Positions 1 through 7,558 of a stretch of DNA of 64,000 nt are shown piece by piece. The stretch's first letter is position 1. Every line of letters begins with the position of its first letter. The DNA comes from Bradyrhizobium algeriense (GTDB taxonomy: Bacteria > Pseudomonadota > Alphaproteobacteria > Rhizobiales > Xanthobacteraceae), in the NCBI RefSeq assembly GCF_036924595.1, contig NZ_JAZHRV010000001.1, positions 6,351,501 to 6,415,500 on the forward strand, written 5' to 3'. The notes beneath the pieces are model-generated. The model did not search any database. It saw only the letters and a list, made by a program, of their open reading frames with translations, and was not told where the DNA came from. A program made the translations under genes and the position numbers.

Positions 1-275
1 ATGACGGAACCGCGAATCGCAGCCGCCGCTGATGTGACGTCGCCGGGCGTGACGGCAAGACCTGCTTCGGAAGCGTGCGGGTCTGGCGGAGCGTTTTTGG
101 GAGCTTTCGGCATTTCGGCGGCCTCGTTGGGAGGCAATCGTATAGGCCTTTTCCGCCCGCCGTGCCTCCCCCGAATCTCGTAAAACTCCCGCCCCATGAA
201 CATGGGTGTCGCAAAAAGCCGCCGCGGCGTTACACTTGGCCAAGGGCCGCAGGGACAGGCGGCCGGAGTTTTCAG
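1..275. other. Region upstream of the two-component operon
   Basis: No convincing gene is seen here. A 60-codon frame from position 1 has no recognisable product and no ribosome-binding site. The region presumably carries the promoter of the downstream response regulator gene, but I cannot identify -35/-10 boxes with confidence. Confidence 0.4.
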
Positions 276-953
276 ATGAATTCATTGAACGATGAGCCGA
301 AGGTGGAGGCCATCACGGTCGTGCTGGTCGAGGACGACGCGCCGACGCTTTGGCGGCTGCAGGACGCGCTGACCAAGGCCGGATATCAGGTCAGGGCCGC
401 CGGCACGCTCACGGAAGCCCGCGCCTGTCTCGCGCAAGGCGCACCAAGGGTGCTGCTGACCGATCTTCAATTGCCCGATGGCCACGGCGTCGATCTGATC
501 CGCGAAACACGGCAGCGCTTTCCCGACACCGAGATCATGGTGATCTCGATCCTCGGCGATGAGGAAAGCGTGATCTCCGCGATCACCGTCGGCGCGACCG
601 GCTATCTGCTCAAGGACGCCTTCCCGACCGATATCGCCGCCACCGTGCGCGATCTCGTCGCCGGGCACTCGCCGATCTCGGCCTCGATCGCGCGCTTCAT
701 CGTGCGGCGGACCCAGAACACGCCCGAGCCGCCGCCCGGCCCTGCGCTCAACACCGCCAAGCTGACGCCGCGCGAGATCGATATCCTCTGGGGTATCGCC
801 AAGGGCTTCAGCTACGCCGAGATCGCCAGCCATCTCGGCCTGTCGCGCCAGACCGTGCCCGGGCATATCAAGAACATCTATCGCAAGCTCGAGGTTCATA
901 CCCGGGGCGAAGCGGTGTTCGAGGCGGTCCAGCAAGGCTTGATAAAGTTGTGA
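276..953 (+). CDS. LuxR/NarL-type response regulator
   Basis: Two-domain DNA-binding response regulator of 225 aa. The receiver domain (about residues 12-125) has the acidic pair in VLVEDDAP, the phospho-acceptor Asp63 in LLTDLQLPDG and the conserved Lys in GYLLKDA. A LuxR-type helix-turn-helix follows at about 160-220 (LTPREIDILWGIAKG, then the recognition helix SRQTVPGHIKNIYRKL). I chose the ATG at 276; the frame is open further upstream but has no family similarity there. The stop overlaps the start of the next gene by four bases, so regulator and kinase are translationally coupled. It should be phosphorylated by that kinase and act as a cytoplasmic transcription factor. The signal and targets are unknown. 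Confidence 0.88.
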   Translation: MNSLNDEPKVEAITVVLVEDDAPTLWRLQDALTKAGYQVRAAGTLTEARACLAQGAPRVLLTDLQLPDGHGVDLIRETRQRFPDTEIMVISILGDEESVISAITVGATGYLLKDAFPTDIAATVRDLVAGHSPISASIARFIVRRTQNTPEPPPGPALNTAKLTPREIDILWGIAKGFSYAEIASHLGLSRQTVPGHIKNIYRKLEVHTRGEAVFEAVQQGLIKL

Positions 954-2908
954 ACGACCACGACGAGGACGCGACGGCGGAACAACTGCCCGCCCGCGAA
1001 CGGCGGCGGCTGCAGTCGTCGCGTCTGATCCAGTACCTCCTGCTGCAGGCGATGATCGCCGGCGCCTGCGTCCTGGCGCTGCTGCAGTCGCTTCCCGGAC
1101 CTCCCGCCCAGTATCAGGTCACGGCGTTCAACCTCACCGAAGCACGTGTCGAGCGCGCGGTGACGCTGCCGTATTTCTCCTCGTTGCGGAATGCGATGAA
1201 CGATCCGCCCCGCTTCAGCGGACAATTCGTCCGCCCGGCCGGGGAAGCGCGCGCCTGGTCGGTGTTCCTGCCGCGCTTCACCAACGGCGTCGAGGTCAGC
1301 GTCAACGACGTGGTGATCCTCGACAGCCGGCGCGATCCCGCCGCCAACCGCCCCGACCGCAACACGCCGGCGATTGCGGTGATCCCGGCGTCAGTGCTGC
1401 GCGACGGCGACAACGCGATTGCAATCCGGCTGTTCATCTGGGGCCCGATTACCGGCTTCCTCGATCGCATCTGGGTCGGCCCGGACGAATTGTTGCGTCC
1501 GACCTATGATCTGAGAACTTTGATCTTTGTCACCCTGCCGGTGGTGTTCTCGTCCTGGCAGGCGATCCTCGCGGTCATTCTCGGCATCATGTGGGTGATG
1601 CGGCGCCATGAGCCGGCCTATGGCGTTCTGGCCGCGGCGATGGCGGTGGGTGTCGGGCAGGCGTTCCTGCAAACGCCGATGGGCGAGACGCCGTTTTCCC
1701 GACTCAACGTGATCCTGATTTCTTCGGCGCCGATTGAAAGCGGGCTGGTGCTGACATTTGCGCTGTTGTTCTCGGGCTGGAAATGGCAGCGCTACGGCTG
1801 GATCATTTTCATTCCCGGCGTGCTGCTGGCGCTAGCCGGACTGTTCGGAAATCAGGCGATGGTGCGCGCGCTGTTCCTGTATCTCGCCGTGCCGATGGTT
1901 GGCGTATCCCTTCTCATCATAGCTGTTGTCACCGCCCGCTCGATGCTGGAGCGGCGGAATGTCGCCAGCCTCCTGCTCGGCTGCGCGGTCACGATCATGC
2001 TGACCTGCTGGGTTGTCGACCTGCTCTCGGTATTCCAGATGATGCCCAATCGCATCTTCACCGCGCGGCTGTCCTACTCAGCGATGCTGGTTGCGATCGG
2101 CGCGGGGCTGACCTGGCGGTTCGCCCGCGCGCTGAACGAGGTTGACGGTTTTGCCGGCCACCTCGTCACCCAGGTGCGCGATGCCGAGGAAAAGCTGAAG
2201 GCCAGTTTCGTCCGCGAGGAGGAGCGCGCCCGTGCTGCGGCGCTGGCGCGGGAGCGCACGCGGCTGATGCGCGACCTGCATGACGGGCTCGGCGGCCAGC
2301 TCGTCAGCATCGTGGCCTTGAGCGAGCGCGGTAATGGCAGCGCGGGAATCGGCGATGCGGCGCGCGCCGCGCTGAAGGATCTGCGTCTCGTCATCGACTC
2401 GATGGACGACATCGGCGGCGATCTGATGCTGGCGCTGGGCTCGTGGCGCGAGCGCGCCACGGCGCAGCTGCGTCCGCATGACATCGCGCTCGACTGGCGC
2501 GCGGTCACGGCGCAAGGCCTGCCGGTGCATCCCGAACTGCGGCCGTGGCATGTGATCCAGATCGTGCGGCTGCTGGATGAGGCCGTGACCAATGCGGTCA
2601 AGCATGCCAATGCGCGGCGTATCACGGTAAGAATCGAAACGCTCGCAGGCGCCGATGGCCTCGACCGCGGCTGCATCACCGTCGAGGACGACGGCCAGGG
2701 TTTTGAGATCACATCGGATGGAGCGGCCGCAGGCGCGATAAAAGCGGCGCGCGGCTTGCGCAACATGCGAAGCCGCGCTGCGCGCTGTGGCGCGGAGCTG
2801 GAACTGAGCTCCTGCGCCCAAGGGACTGATCAAGAGAGCCATCAAGGCACGCGCGTGAGACTGACATTGCCTCACCGCTTTCCCGACAGCGACGGCGTTG
2901 CTGGTTAG
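950..2908 (+). CDS. Membrane sensor histidine kinase, HisKA_3 / NarX-type, seven-TM sensor
   Basis: A 652-aa inner-membrane kinase that starts with GTG inside the stop of the regulator gene (GTGA overlap). It has one TM helix at about residues 25-45, then a periplasmic domain of about 130 residues resembling the extracellular part of 7TMR-DISM sensors. About seven hydrophobic segments follow (about 185-400), then a coiled linker. The phospho-acceptor is His444 in RDLHDGLGGQL, the HisKA_3 dimerisation helix typical of partners of NarL-type regulators. The ATPase domain shows the N-box in LLDEAVTNAVKHA and the G-box VEDDGQGFE. The fold of the periplasmic domain suggests a carbohydrate-like or other small ligand, but the ligand is not readable from sequence. 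It is convergent with the small gene ending at 2918. Confidence 0.85.
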   Translation: MNDHDEDATAEQLPARERRRLQSSRLIQYLLLQAMIAGACVLALLQSLPGPPAQYQVTAFNLTEARVERAVTLPYFSSLRNAMNDPPRFSGQFVRPAGEARAWSVFLPRFTNGVEVSVNDVVILDSRRDPAANRPDRNTPAIAVIPASVLRDGDNAIAIRLFIWGPITGFLDRIWVGPDELLRPTYDLRTLIFVTLPVVFSSWQAILAVILGIMWVMRRHEPAYGVLAAAMAVGVGQAFLQTPMGETPFSRLNVILISSAPIESGLVLTFALLFSGWKWQRYGWIIFIPGVLLALAGLFGNQAMVRALFLYLAVPMVGVSLLIIAVVTARSMLERRNVASLLLGCAVTIMLTCWVVDLLSVFQMMPNRIFTARLSYSAMLVAIGAGLTWRFARALNEVDGFAGHLVTQVRDAEEKLKASFVREEERARAAALARERTRLMRDLHDGLGGQLVSIVALSERGNGSAGIGDAARAALKDLRLVIDSMDDIGGDLMLALGSWRERATAQLRPHDIALDWRAVTAQGLPVHPELRPWHVIQIVRLLDEAVTNAVKHANARRITVRIETLAGADGLDRGCITVEDDGQGFEITSDGAAAGAIKAARGLRNMRSRAARCGAELELSSCAQGTDQESHQGTRVRLTLPHRFPDSDGVAG

Positions 2909-2917
2909 CTTTTTACC

Positions 2918-3208
2918 TCAGCGACGGCCGACGCGATTGACCGGGCCACCGCGGTTCATGGGGGTGCCGGGACGAACGCCGACGCCGGGAGCACCGACGC
3001 CGACACGGGCGACGCCGACGACCGGTGTAGCGACCACCGCTGCCGCAACCGGCGTCGGCCGTACCACGCAGCCCTTCGGCACGCCGACCGTCTTGCAGTA
3101 AACCACCGCGGCCTGGGCCGAACCCACACCGCCCGGCGCGAACGAAGCCACGGCCGAGAACGCCGCTAGCGTCAGACCAGCGCTCAGCCAACCTGTCTTC
3201 TTCAACAT
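2918..3208 (-). CDS. Small secreted Val/Pro/Gly-rich protein, unknown function
   Basis: A 96-aa protein with a clear Sec signal peptide (MLKKTGWLSAGLTL..., cleavage probably after SAQA). The mature part has two Cys in YCKTVGVPKGCVV, then a low-complexity tail rich in Val, Pro, Gly and Arg. The two cysteines could form one periplasmic disulfide. The start is well placed, with GGAGATGACAC just upstream. Similar small exported proteins are common in Bradyrhizobium, but I know no function for them. The composition of the tail suggests an unfolded, basic, surface- or periplasm-associated peptide. Confidence 0.65.
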   Translation of the reverse strand: MLKKTGWLSAGLTLAAFSAVASFAPGGVGSAQAAVVYCKTVGVPKGCVVRPTPVAAAVVATPVVGVARVGVGAPGVGVRPGTPMNRGGPVNRVGRR

Positions 3209-3451
3209 GTGTCATCTCCGAAAATTGGGCGTGCAGCTCTTTGCGATGTGCCGATCGGTCACCGCAGCCGACGCGAGATGTACATGGTCCATTGATGCGC
3301 GCGGCAACATCCCATGAAAATGGTGTGAGCGTGCGCGCGGGAGTTGCGGGCCGATTTCCGACGCCATGAACATGGCATGGACCAGGGGCGCAACCTCGAC
3401 GAGCTTCCGCGCGCTTTCAACCCTCAGATTCCCGTCCAAAGGTGATCCACG

Positions 3452-3694
3452 ATGAAATCAATCCACGTCCCTGCCACAGCAGTCGCCGCGCTGATCCTGT
3501 CGCTCGCCGCCGGCTCGCTGGCTCAAGCGCAATCCGGACCCACCCCGCAGGAGCAGATGGCCTGCCGCTCGGATGCCGGAAAATTCTGCGCCGAACATAT
3601 CGGCAAGCCGCCGCAGATGAATGCCTGCCTGCGCGCGAACAAGCCGAAGCTGTCGGATGGCTGCCGCAAGGTGGTGGAATCGCACGGCGGATAA
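3452..3694 (+). CDS. Small periplasmic cysteine-rich protein
   Basis: An 80-aa protein with a signal peptide (MKSIHVPATAVAALILSLAAG, cleavage near AQA). The mature domain of about 52 residues has four spaced cysteines (MACRSDAGKFC, MNACLRANKPKLSDGCRKV). This C-x6-C ... C-x11-C arrangement matches the short cysteine-rich (GLG1-like) repeat of small proteobacterial exported proteins. Two disulfides in the periplasm are likely. The function is unknown. It is transcribed divergently from the small secreted gene at 2918-3208, across about 240 bp with no other gene. Confidence 0.7.
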   Translation: MKSIHVPATAVAALILSLAAGSLAQAQSGPTPQEQMACRSDAGKFCAEHIGKPPQMNACLRANKPKLSDGCRKVVESHGG

Positions 3695-3835
3695 TGCCGC
3701 ATCTGGAAAAGTCGTCACCGGTGTTCGCCAACGCGTAGCGATTGCCCGGAGATCGGGCTCAAATATAAGTTGGAGCGCGATAACGTTTCAAAGTCATCAC
3801 GCTCCCAAGAGGTAGCGACGAACGCCGGAAAACAA

Positions 3836-4552
3836 TCAGTCATCCTGATCGAACAGCCGGATCCGGGGCATTTCGCCTCTCGCCGGCGCGGCGAACATCT
3901 CTCTCGGCTCGCCTTCTTCCCGGATCCTGATCCGCCGCGGCTCGGTCACTTCGCGTACGCTCCCTTCGACCGCCTCGAGCTCCTGCTCGCGCGGTTGCTG
4001 GAAGCGGCGCTTGTCGGCCCAGCGCTGGCGCCGCTCGGCGCGCCGCTTTTCGGCGTCCGCGCGTTTGATGTCGGCATCGCGGTTCCTGGCGAAGGCGTCG
4101 CGAGGCGCGGCGGTCTTTTCGTCGGCCTGTTCGGCAGGTTTTGCAGGTTGCGGCGGCGATTGTACGGGCTGCGCGGCCGCTAGGTTGTCGGCCGTCTTCT
4201 CTTCGGCGTGCGCGTTATTGGCTGATAGCGCTGCCGCCTCTGTCTGCGGCTGCGGCTGTGGTGTTTGCAGCTGTGGCTGCGTTTGCGGCTGCTGTTGCTG
4301 CGGCTGCTGCGCTTGCGGCTGTTCCTGTGGCGGCGCGGAAGCGGTATTCGTCGTCGCCGCGACGTGCGGCACCGGCTCCGCTGGCGCCGTCGAGACGTGT
4401 ATCGGCTCCGCCGACATCCTCCGTTCCAGCTTGGACACCGTCTGCAAGGGCGGGCTGGTAATGTTGGCAGCCAGATAGCCACCACCGAGACCGGCGGCGA
4501 CTGCCACGATCACGGTTCCCGCGCCGGCAAAATAAGCCGTCGATATCCGCAT
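3836..4552 (-). CDS. Membrane-anchored Pro/Gln-rich protein with basic C-terminal region
   Basis: A 238-aa protein with one N-terminal hydrophobic segment (about residues 7-30), acting as an uncleaved anchor or signal. A low-complexity stretch of Pro, Gln, Ala and Thr follows (about 70-150), including strings of PQ and QQ. The C-terminal third is highly charged and Arg/Glu-rich (KRRAERRQRWADKRR), probably helical or coiled. No enzymatic motif is visible. The pattern is that of a periplasm-spanning or cell-envelope-associated protein. The long Gln/Pro tract is typical of linkers. The function is unknown. Confidence 0.6.
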   Translation of the reverse strand: MRISTAYFAGAGTVIVAVAAGLGGGYLAANITSPPLQTVSKLERRMSAEPIHVSTAPAEPVPHVAATTNTASAPPQEQPQAQQPQQQQPQTQPQLQTPQPQPQTEAAALSANNAHAEEKTADNLAAAQPVQSPPQPAKPAEQADEKTAAPRDAFARNRDADIKRADAEKRRAERRQRWADKRRFQQPREQELEAVEGSVREVTEPRRIRIREEGEPREMFAAPARGEMPRIRLFDQDD

Positions 4553-4661
4553 GGCTCGACTCCCTCAATCCACGCGGGCAACGCGTGGCATGGGCCGATG
4601 TTCCTGCACGGCAGCGTGAGGGAATTGGAACTGGCGGCGCTGCAATCGCAGTGTTCGCCGC

Positions 4662-5369
4662 TCAAATCATCGCGGCGACTTTTTCCAGGCCGATGATGCG
4701 GGCGAGCGAGCGGACTTCGCTCTTCTGGTCTTCACGCAACTGGAACAGCAGCGGCATCGCCGCCGATTTCAACTGCTGGACTTCTGCGGATTCGGGATCG
4801 ATCGGCACGCCCGCAGCGGTCGGGTTGGCCTGCCGGCCCGCATGAATCTTGCGGGCGACGGCGCGCAGCGCGCTCTCCACCGGCGGCCAGTAGGATTCCT
4901 GCGACGCGGACAGTTTCAGGCGATCCTTGATTCCGGCGATCTGGACGTCGCTCAGGAGCGCGTAGTTCTTCTGGGGTTGCGGCTGCGGCTTGGCAACGGC
5001 CTTGGGCTTCGGCGGCGCCACAGGCGATGATGCGGCGGGCGCCATCGGCGCGGCAGGCGCGACTTCCTTCGGCAGCCCGGTATCGGCGGGGCCGGTCGAG
5101 GCATAGGCCTGGCGCAACGAATCGCTCAGCGCCGCGGTGGTCTGCGGCGGCTCATAGGCGGCCACCGCATAGGTCACGACAGCCAGCCGGTCCTTCTTGT
5201 TGGCCCTGTTCGAAACCGGCGCCTGGACGGCAGCCGTGGAAGCGGCAGCCAGCTGGGGCGACGCCGCAGGTACGCTGTCGCGGCCGAGAATGGCCGTGGC
5301 GGCAGCGCCGACCACGAGAAAGCAGATCAGCGCAACGATGGTCATCGTTTTGGTCAAAAAGGTCTCCAT
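4662..5369 (-). CDS. Membrane-anchored hypothetical protein with helical C-terminal domain
   Basis: A 235-aa protein from the chosen ATG at 5369. A TTG 14 codons upstream is possible but has a poor ribosome-binding site. It has one N-terminal TM helix (MTIVALICFLVVGAAATAI), then an Ala/Pro-rich periplasmic linker. A conserved-looking helical domain lies in the last 100 residues (YALLSDVQIAGIKDRLKLSASQE... through LFQLREDQKSEVRSLARIIG). That end resembles the Spy/LTXXQ class of periplasmic helical proteins common in Bradyrhizobium, though I cannot assign it firmly. It lies in the same orientation as the Pro/Gln-rich anchor gene downstream, so the two may be co-transcribed. Confidence 0.6.
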   Translation of the reverse strand: METFLTKTMTIVALICFLVVGAAATAILGRDSVPAASPQLAAASTAAVQAPVSNRANKKDRLAVVTYAVAAYEPPQTTAALSDSLRQAYASTGPADTGLPKEVAPAAPMAPAASSPVAPPKPKAVAKPQPQPQKNYALLSDVQIAGIKDRLKLSASQESYWPPVESALRAVARKIHAGRQANPTAAGVPIDPESAEVQQLKSAAMPLLFQLREDQKSEVRSLARIIGLEKVAAMI

Positions 5370-5485
5370 TCCCGCCGACGTCTGGCCCTTTTGTCGAAAA
5401 CTGGATGACAATTGAGGCGTTACGATGCCAATCGGCGCCGTAACGCGATCAAAAAGCGGGGGAAATCGTCCCGAAACAGCCGGAA

Positions 5486-5734
5486 TCAGGCCACCGCGGC
5501 CAATTCGTAGGCCTCCTGGATGTCAGCAACGATATCGGACGCCTCCCACAGGGCGTCGGCCTCGATCGCCTGCAGGGTGACGGTCCAGTTGCTCTTGCGG
5601 CTGCGGGGCAGGCTGACGACCTCGAATTCGATACCGCGGCACAGCGGATGCCGATCGAGCGCAAACATCACCCGCCGGGTGATCTCGTGGAGGGTCGCCG
5701 GGGTTTTGGCAGCAAGATATTGATCGAGATCCAT
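5486..5734 (-). CDS. Small conserved hypothetical protein
   Basis: An 82-aa cytoplasmic protein starting at the ATG at 5734, preceded by GGGGTAAAGGA, a good ribosome-binding site. A longer frame 12 codons upstream lacks one. The sequence (MDLDQYLAAKTPATLHEIT, ending DIQEAYELAAVA) is a compact alpha/beta fold with no Cys-rich or catalytic signature. I do not recognise a function. A perfect TTAA-N7-TTAA site lies 80 bp upstream of its start, shared with the divergent gene at 5886, so it may be cell-cycle regulated. Confidence 0.6.
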   Translation of the reverse strand: MDLDQYLAAKTPATLHEITRRVMFALDRHPLCRGIEFEVVSLPRSRKSNWTVTLQAIEADALWEASDIVADIQEAYELAAVA

Positions 5735-5813
5735 TCCTTTACCCCTTCGATTTGCCGTCCGGCCGGCCATGGCGGCCGACCATCCTCTGGGGCTATTGTT
5801 GGGGCCGATATGG

Positions 5814-5828
5814 TTAACGGCGCGTTAA
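5814..5828. promoter_or_regulatory. CtrA-type binding site (TTAA-N7-TTAA)
   Basis: TTAA, seven bases (CGGCGCG), TTAA: an exact match to the full CtrA consensus. It lies between two divergent genes, 80 bp from the start of the 82-aa gene and 58 bp from the start of the membrane protein gene. This sequence should be rare by chance in such GC-rich DNA. Confidence 0.6.
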
Positions 5829-5885
5829 GCCTCGCAAGGGCACGGGCCGGAACCTTTAGCGAACAGCGGAGCGGAACAGCCCGGC

Positions 5886-6539
5886 ATGGCCGCAGCGATG
5901 CCTCAGACGACAACGGCCACGACCGGGCCGTCGGTTCGCGCCGCGCTGGTGGCGGCCATCGCGATTTCAGCCTTCACGCTGTCGGTCGCGACATTCGAGC
6001 TGTCGATGGCGGACTGGCCGTCCGGCTTCGTCCTGCTCGTCGTCGTGCCGCTGGTAGCGCTCGTGTTCTTCGGCGGCATCGTGTGGTCGGCGACGCTGCT
6101 TTTGAAGATCCGCTCGGGCGGCGCGAAATTCGCCCTCCCTTTCCTGATCTGCGCGCTGACTCTCGCCATTCTCGCCTACGCACCGCTGCACAAGATCGCC
6201 CTCGAGCAGAATTTCCGCTGGCACCGGCAGGTCCGCGAACGGATCGTGGCGCAGGTCGAGGCCGGCGAACTGAAGCCCAACGTCTCCTACAACAAGAACC
6301 TGATCGCGCTCGGCGCCCGCGAACCCAACGTTTCCGCAGGCGGTAACGACATCGTCGTCGACGAGACGGACGAAGGCACCTACGTGCTGTTTCTGACCTC
6401 GCGAGGCCTGAAACGCTATTTCACCGGCTTCCTGCACGTGCCGCCGGGCGGCGATGCCAAAAAATTCTTCGAGTTCGAGGACAAACCGCCGAGCCAACTC
6501 GTCTACTACGACAAGGACTGGTATTTCGTGGCGAATTAG
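5886..6539 (+). CDS. Hypothetical membrane protein with three TM segments
   Basis: A 217-aa protein with three hydrophobic helices at about residues 20-42, 47-73 and 81-100. A soluble C-terminal domain of about 110 residues (RWHRQVRERIVAQVEAGELK to DKDWYFVAN) probably lies in the periplasm. No catalytic motif is evident. The start could also be at the internal ATG four codons later. A CtrA-type box lies 58 bp upstream. The last four bases overlap the convergent transporter gene. Confidence 0.65.
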   Translation: MAAAMPQTTTATTGPSVRAALVAAIAISAFTLSVATFELSMADWPSGFVLLVVVPLVALVFFGGIVWSATLLLKIRSGGAKFALPFLICALTLAILAYAPLHKIALEQNFRWHRQVRERIVAQVEAGELKPNVSYNKNLIALGAREPNVSAGGNDIVVDETDEGTYVLFLTSRGLKRYFTGFLHVPPGGDAKKFFEFEDKPPSQLVYYDKDWYFVAN

Positions 6540-7459
6540 GACGATGGCTTGACGCGCATCGTCGCTCGCGGCCACCCGCCCGCGACGGTGCCGAGCGCGA
6601 TGCCGCCGATTATCAGCGCCATCGCCAGAAACAGCGACGGCTCGAGCGGCTCGTTCAGCATCACGGTCGCGCTGATGATTCCGAGCAGCGGCGTCGCCAG
6701 CAGGCACAGCGACGTGGTGACGGCGGGCAGGCTCCGGTTCACCATCGTCATCGCCCAGTTGGCGAACGCCGTGCAGACGATTCCGCTATAGAGCATCAGG
6801 GCGGAAAGACGCGCGGTCCACACGATGTGCGGCGCGCCTTCGGTGATCCAGGCAATGGCCGAAAGCAGCGCGGCCGCCAGCAATACCTGCCAGAACACGA
6901 GTTGGAAGGGCGTCGAAATCCATTTATGCGCCCGGACGTAGACGATGTTGCCGGCCCAGCAGAACGCTGCGAGCAGAATCAGGCCGCTGCCGAACAGCGC
7001 GTCGCGGTCGCCCGAGTTCAGCGTCTGCGGGTTGAAGATGACCGCAAGCCCCGCCAGGCCGCAGCCGATACCGATGGCGCGCCTTCGCGTGATGGGCTCC
7101 GACAGCAACATGGCTGCGCCGATCGCTACCCATAGCGGCGTGGTGTAGCCGAGCACGATCGCCCTGCCCGCCGGCACGAACTGCAGACCGGCCGCGACCA
7201 GCGCCGAAAACGCCACCAGATGCAGGATCGAGGTGCAGAATACCACCGGCAGGTCGCCGCGCTTCGGAACGATGAATTGCCCCTGCGCCCACAACATCGG
7301 CGCCAGCATCGCGGCGGCGATCATGCAGCGCAGTGCCGTCGCCCATAATGGCGGCACGTCCTGCACGATCATCTTGGTCACCGGCCAGTTGGTTCCCCAC
7401 GCCAGCACGACACCGGCGAGCAGCACCGCTGCGCTGCGGGTTGAAAGTCCACTGGCCAT
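6536..7459 (-). CDS. EamA/DMT-family exporter
   Basis: A 307-aa inner-membrane protein with about ten hydrophobic helices in two EamA repeats (about residues 10-145 and 155-290). It carries the family hallmark VLAWGTNWPVTKM near the N-terminus. Members of the drug/metabolite transporter superfamily export amino acids, purines or other metabolites; the substrate here is not predictable. It is divergent from a MocR/PdxR-type regulator about 95 bp away, a common arrangement in which the PLP-binding regulator controls the exporter. That makes an amino-acid or vitamin B6-related substrate plausible. Confidence 0.85.
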   Translation of the reverse strand: MASGLSTRSAAVLLAGVVLAWGTNWPVTKMIVQDVPPLWATALRCMIAAAMLAPMLWAQGQFIVPKRGDLPVVFCTSILHLVAFSALVAAGLQFVPAGRAIVLGYTTPLWVAIGAAMLLSEPITRRRAIGIGCGLAGLAVIFNPQTLNSGDRDALFGSGLILLAAFCWAGNIVYVRAHKWISTPFQLVFWQVLLAAALLSAIAWITEGAPHIVWTARLSALMLYSGIVCTAFANWAMTMVNRSLPAVTTSLCLLATPLLGIISATVMLNEPLEPSLFLAMALIIGGIALGTVAGGWPRATMRVKPSS

Positions 7460-7525
7460 CTCGAACGCGTCCCGTCACGAAGTGATCCGCATTGCCTAGC
7501 CCTTCGACTGGCCCTAATGAAAGAA

Positions 7526-7558
7526 CCAGTCTTGGCAGATTTGTGGTGCCAGTTATGG
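7526..7558. promoter_or_regulatory. Candidate MocR operator: two CCA-N4-TGG boxes
   Basis: CCAGTCTTGG (7526-7535) and CCAGTTATGG (7549-7558) form a direct repeat, 23 bp start to start (about two helical turns). Each half is itself a CCA-N4-TGG palindrome. Direct repeats near the regulator's own start are typical of MocR-family autoregulation. The second box overlaps the proposed start codon at 7555. Confidence 0.45.

Noticed and set aside
1..183. 60-codon frame at the window start
   Set aside because: No family, no ribosome-binding site visible, and it is cut by the window edge.
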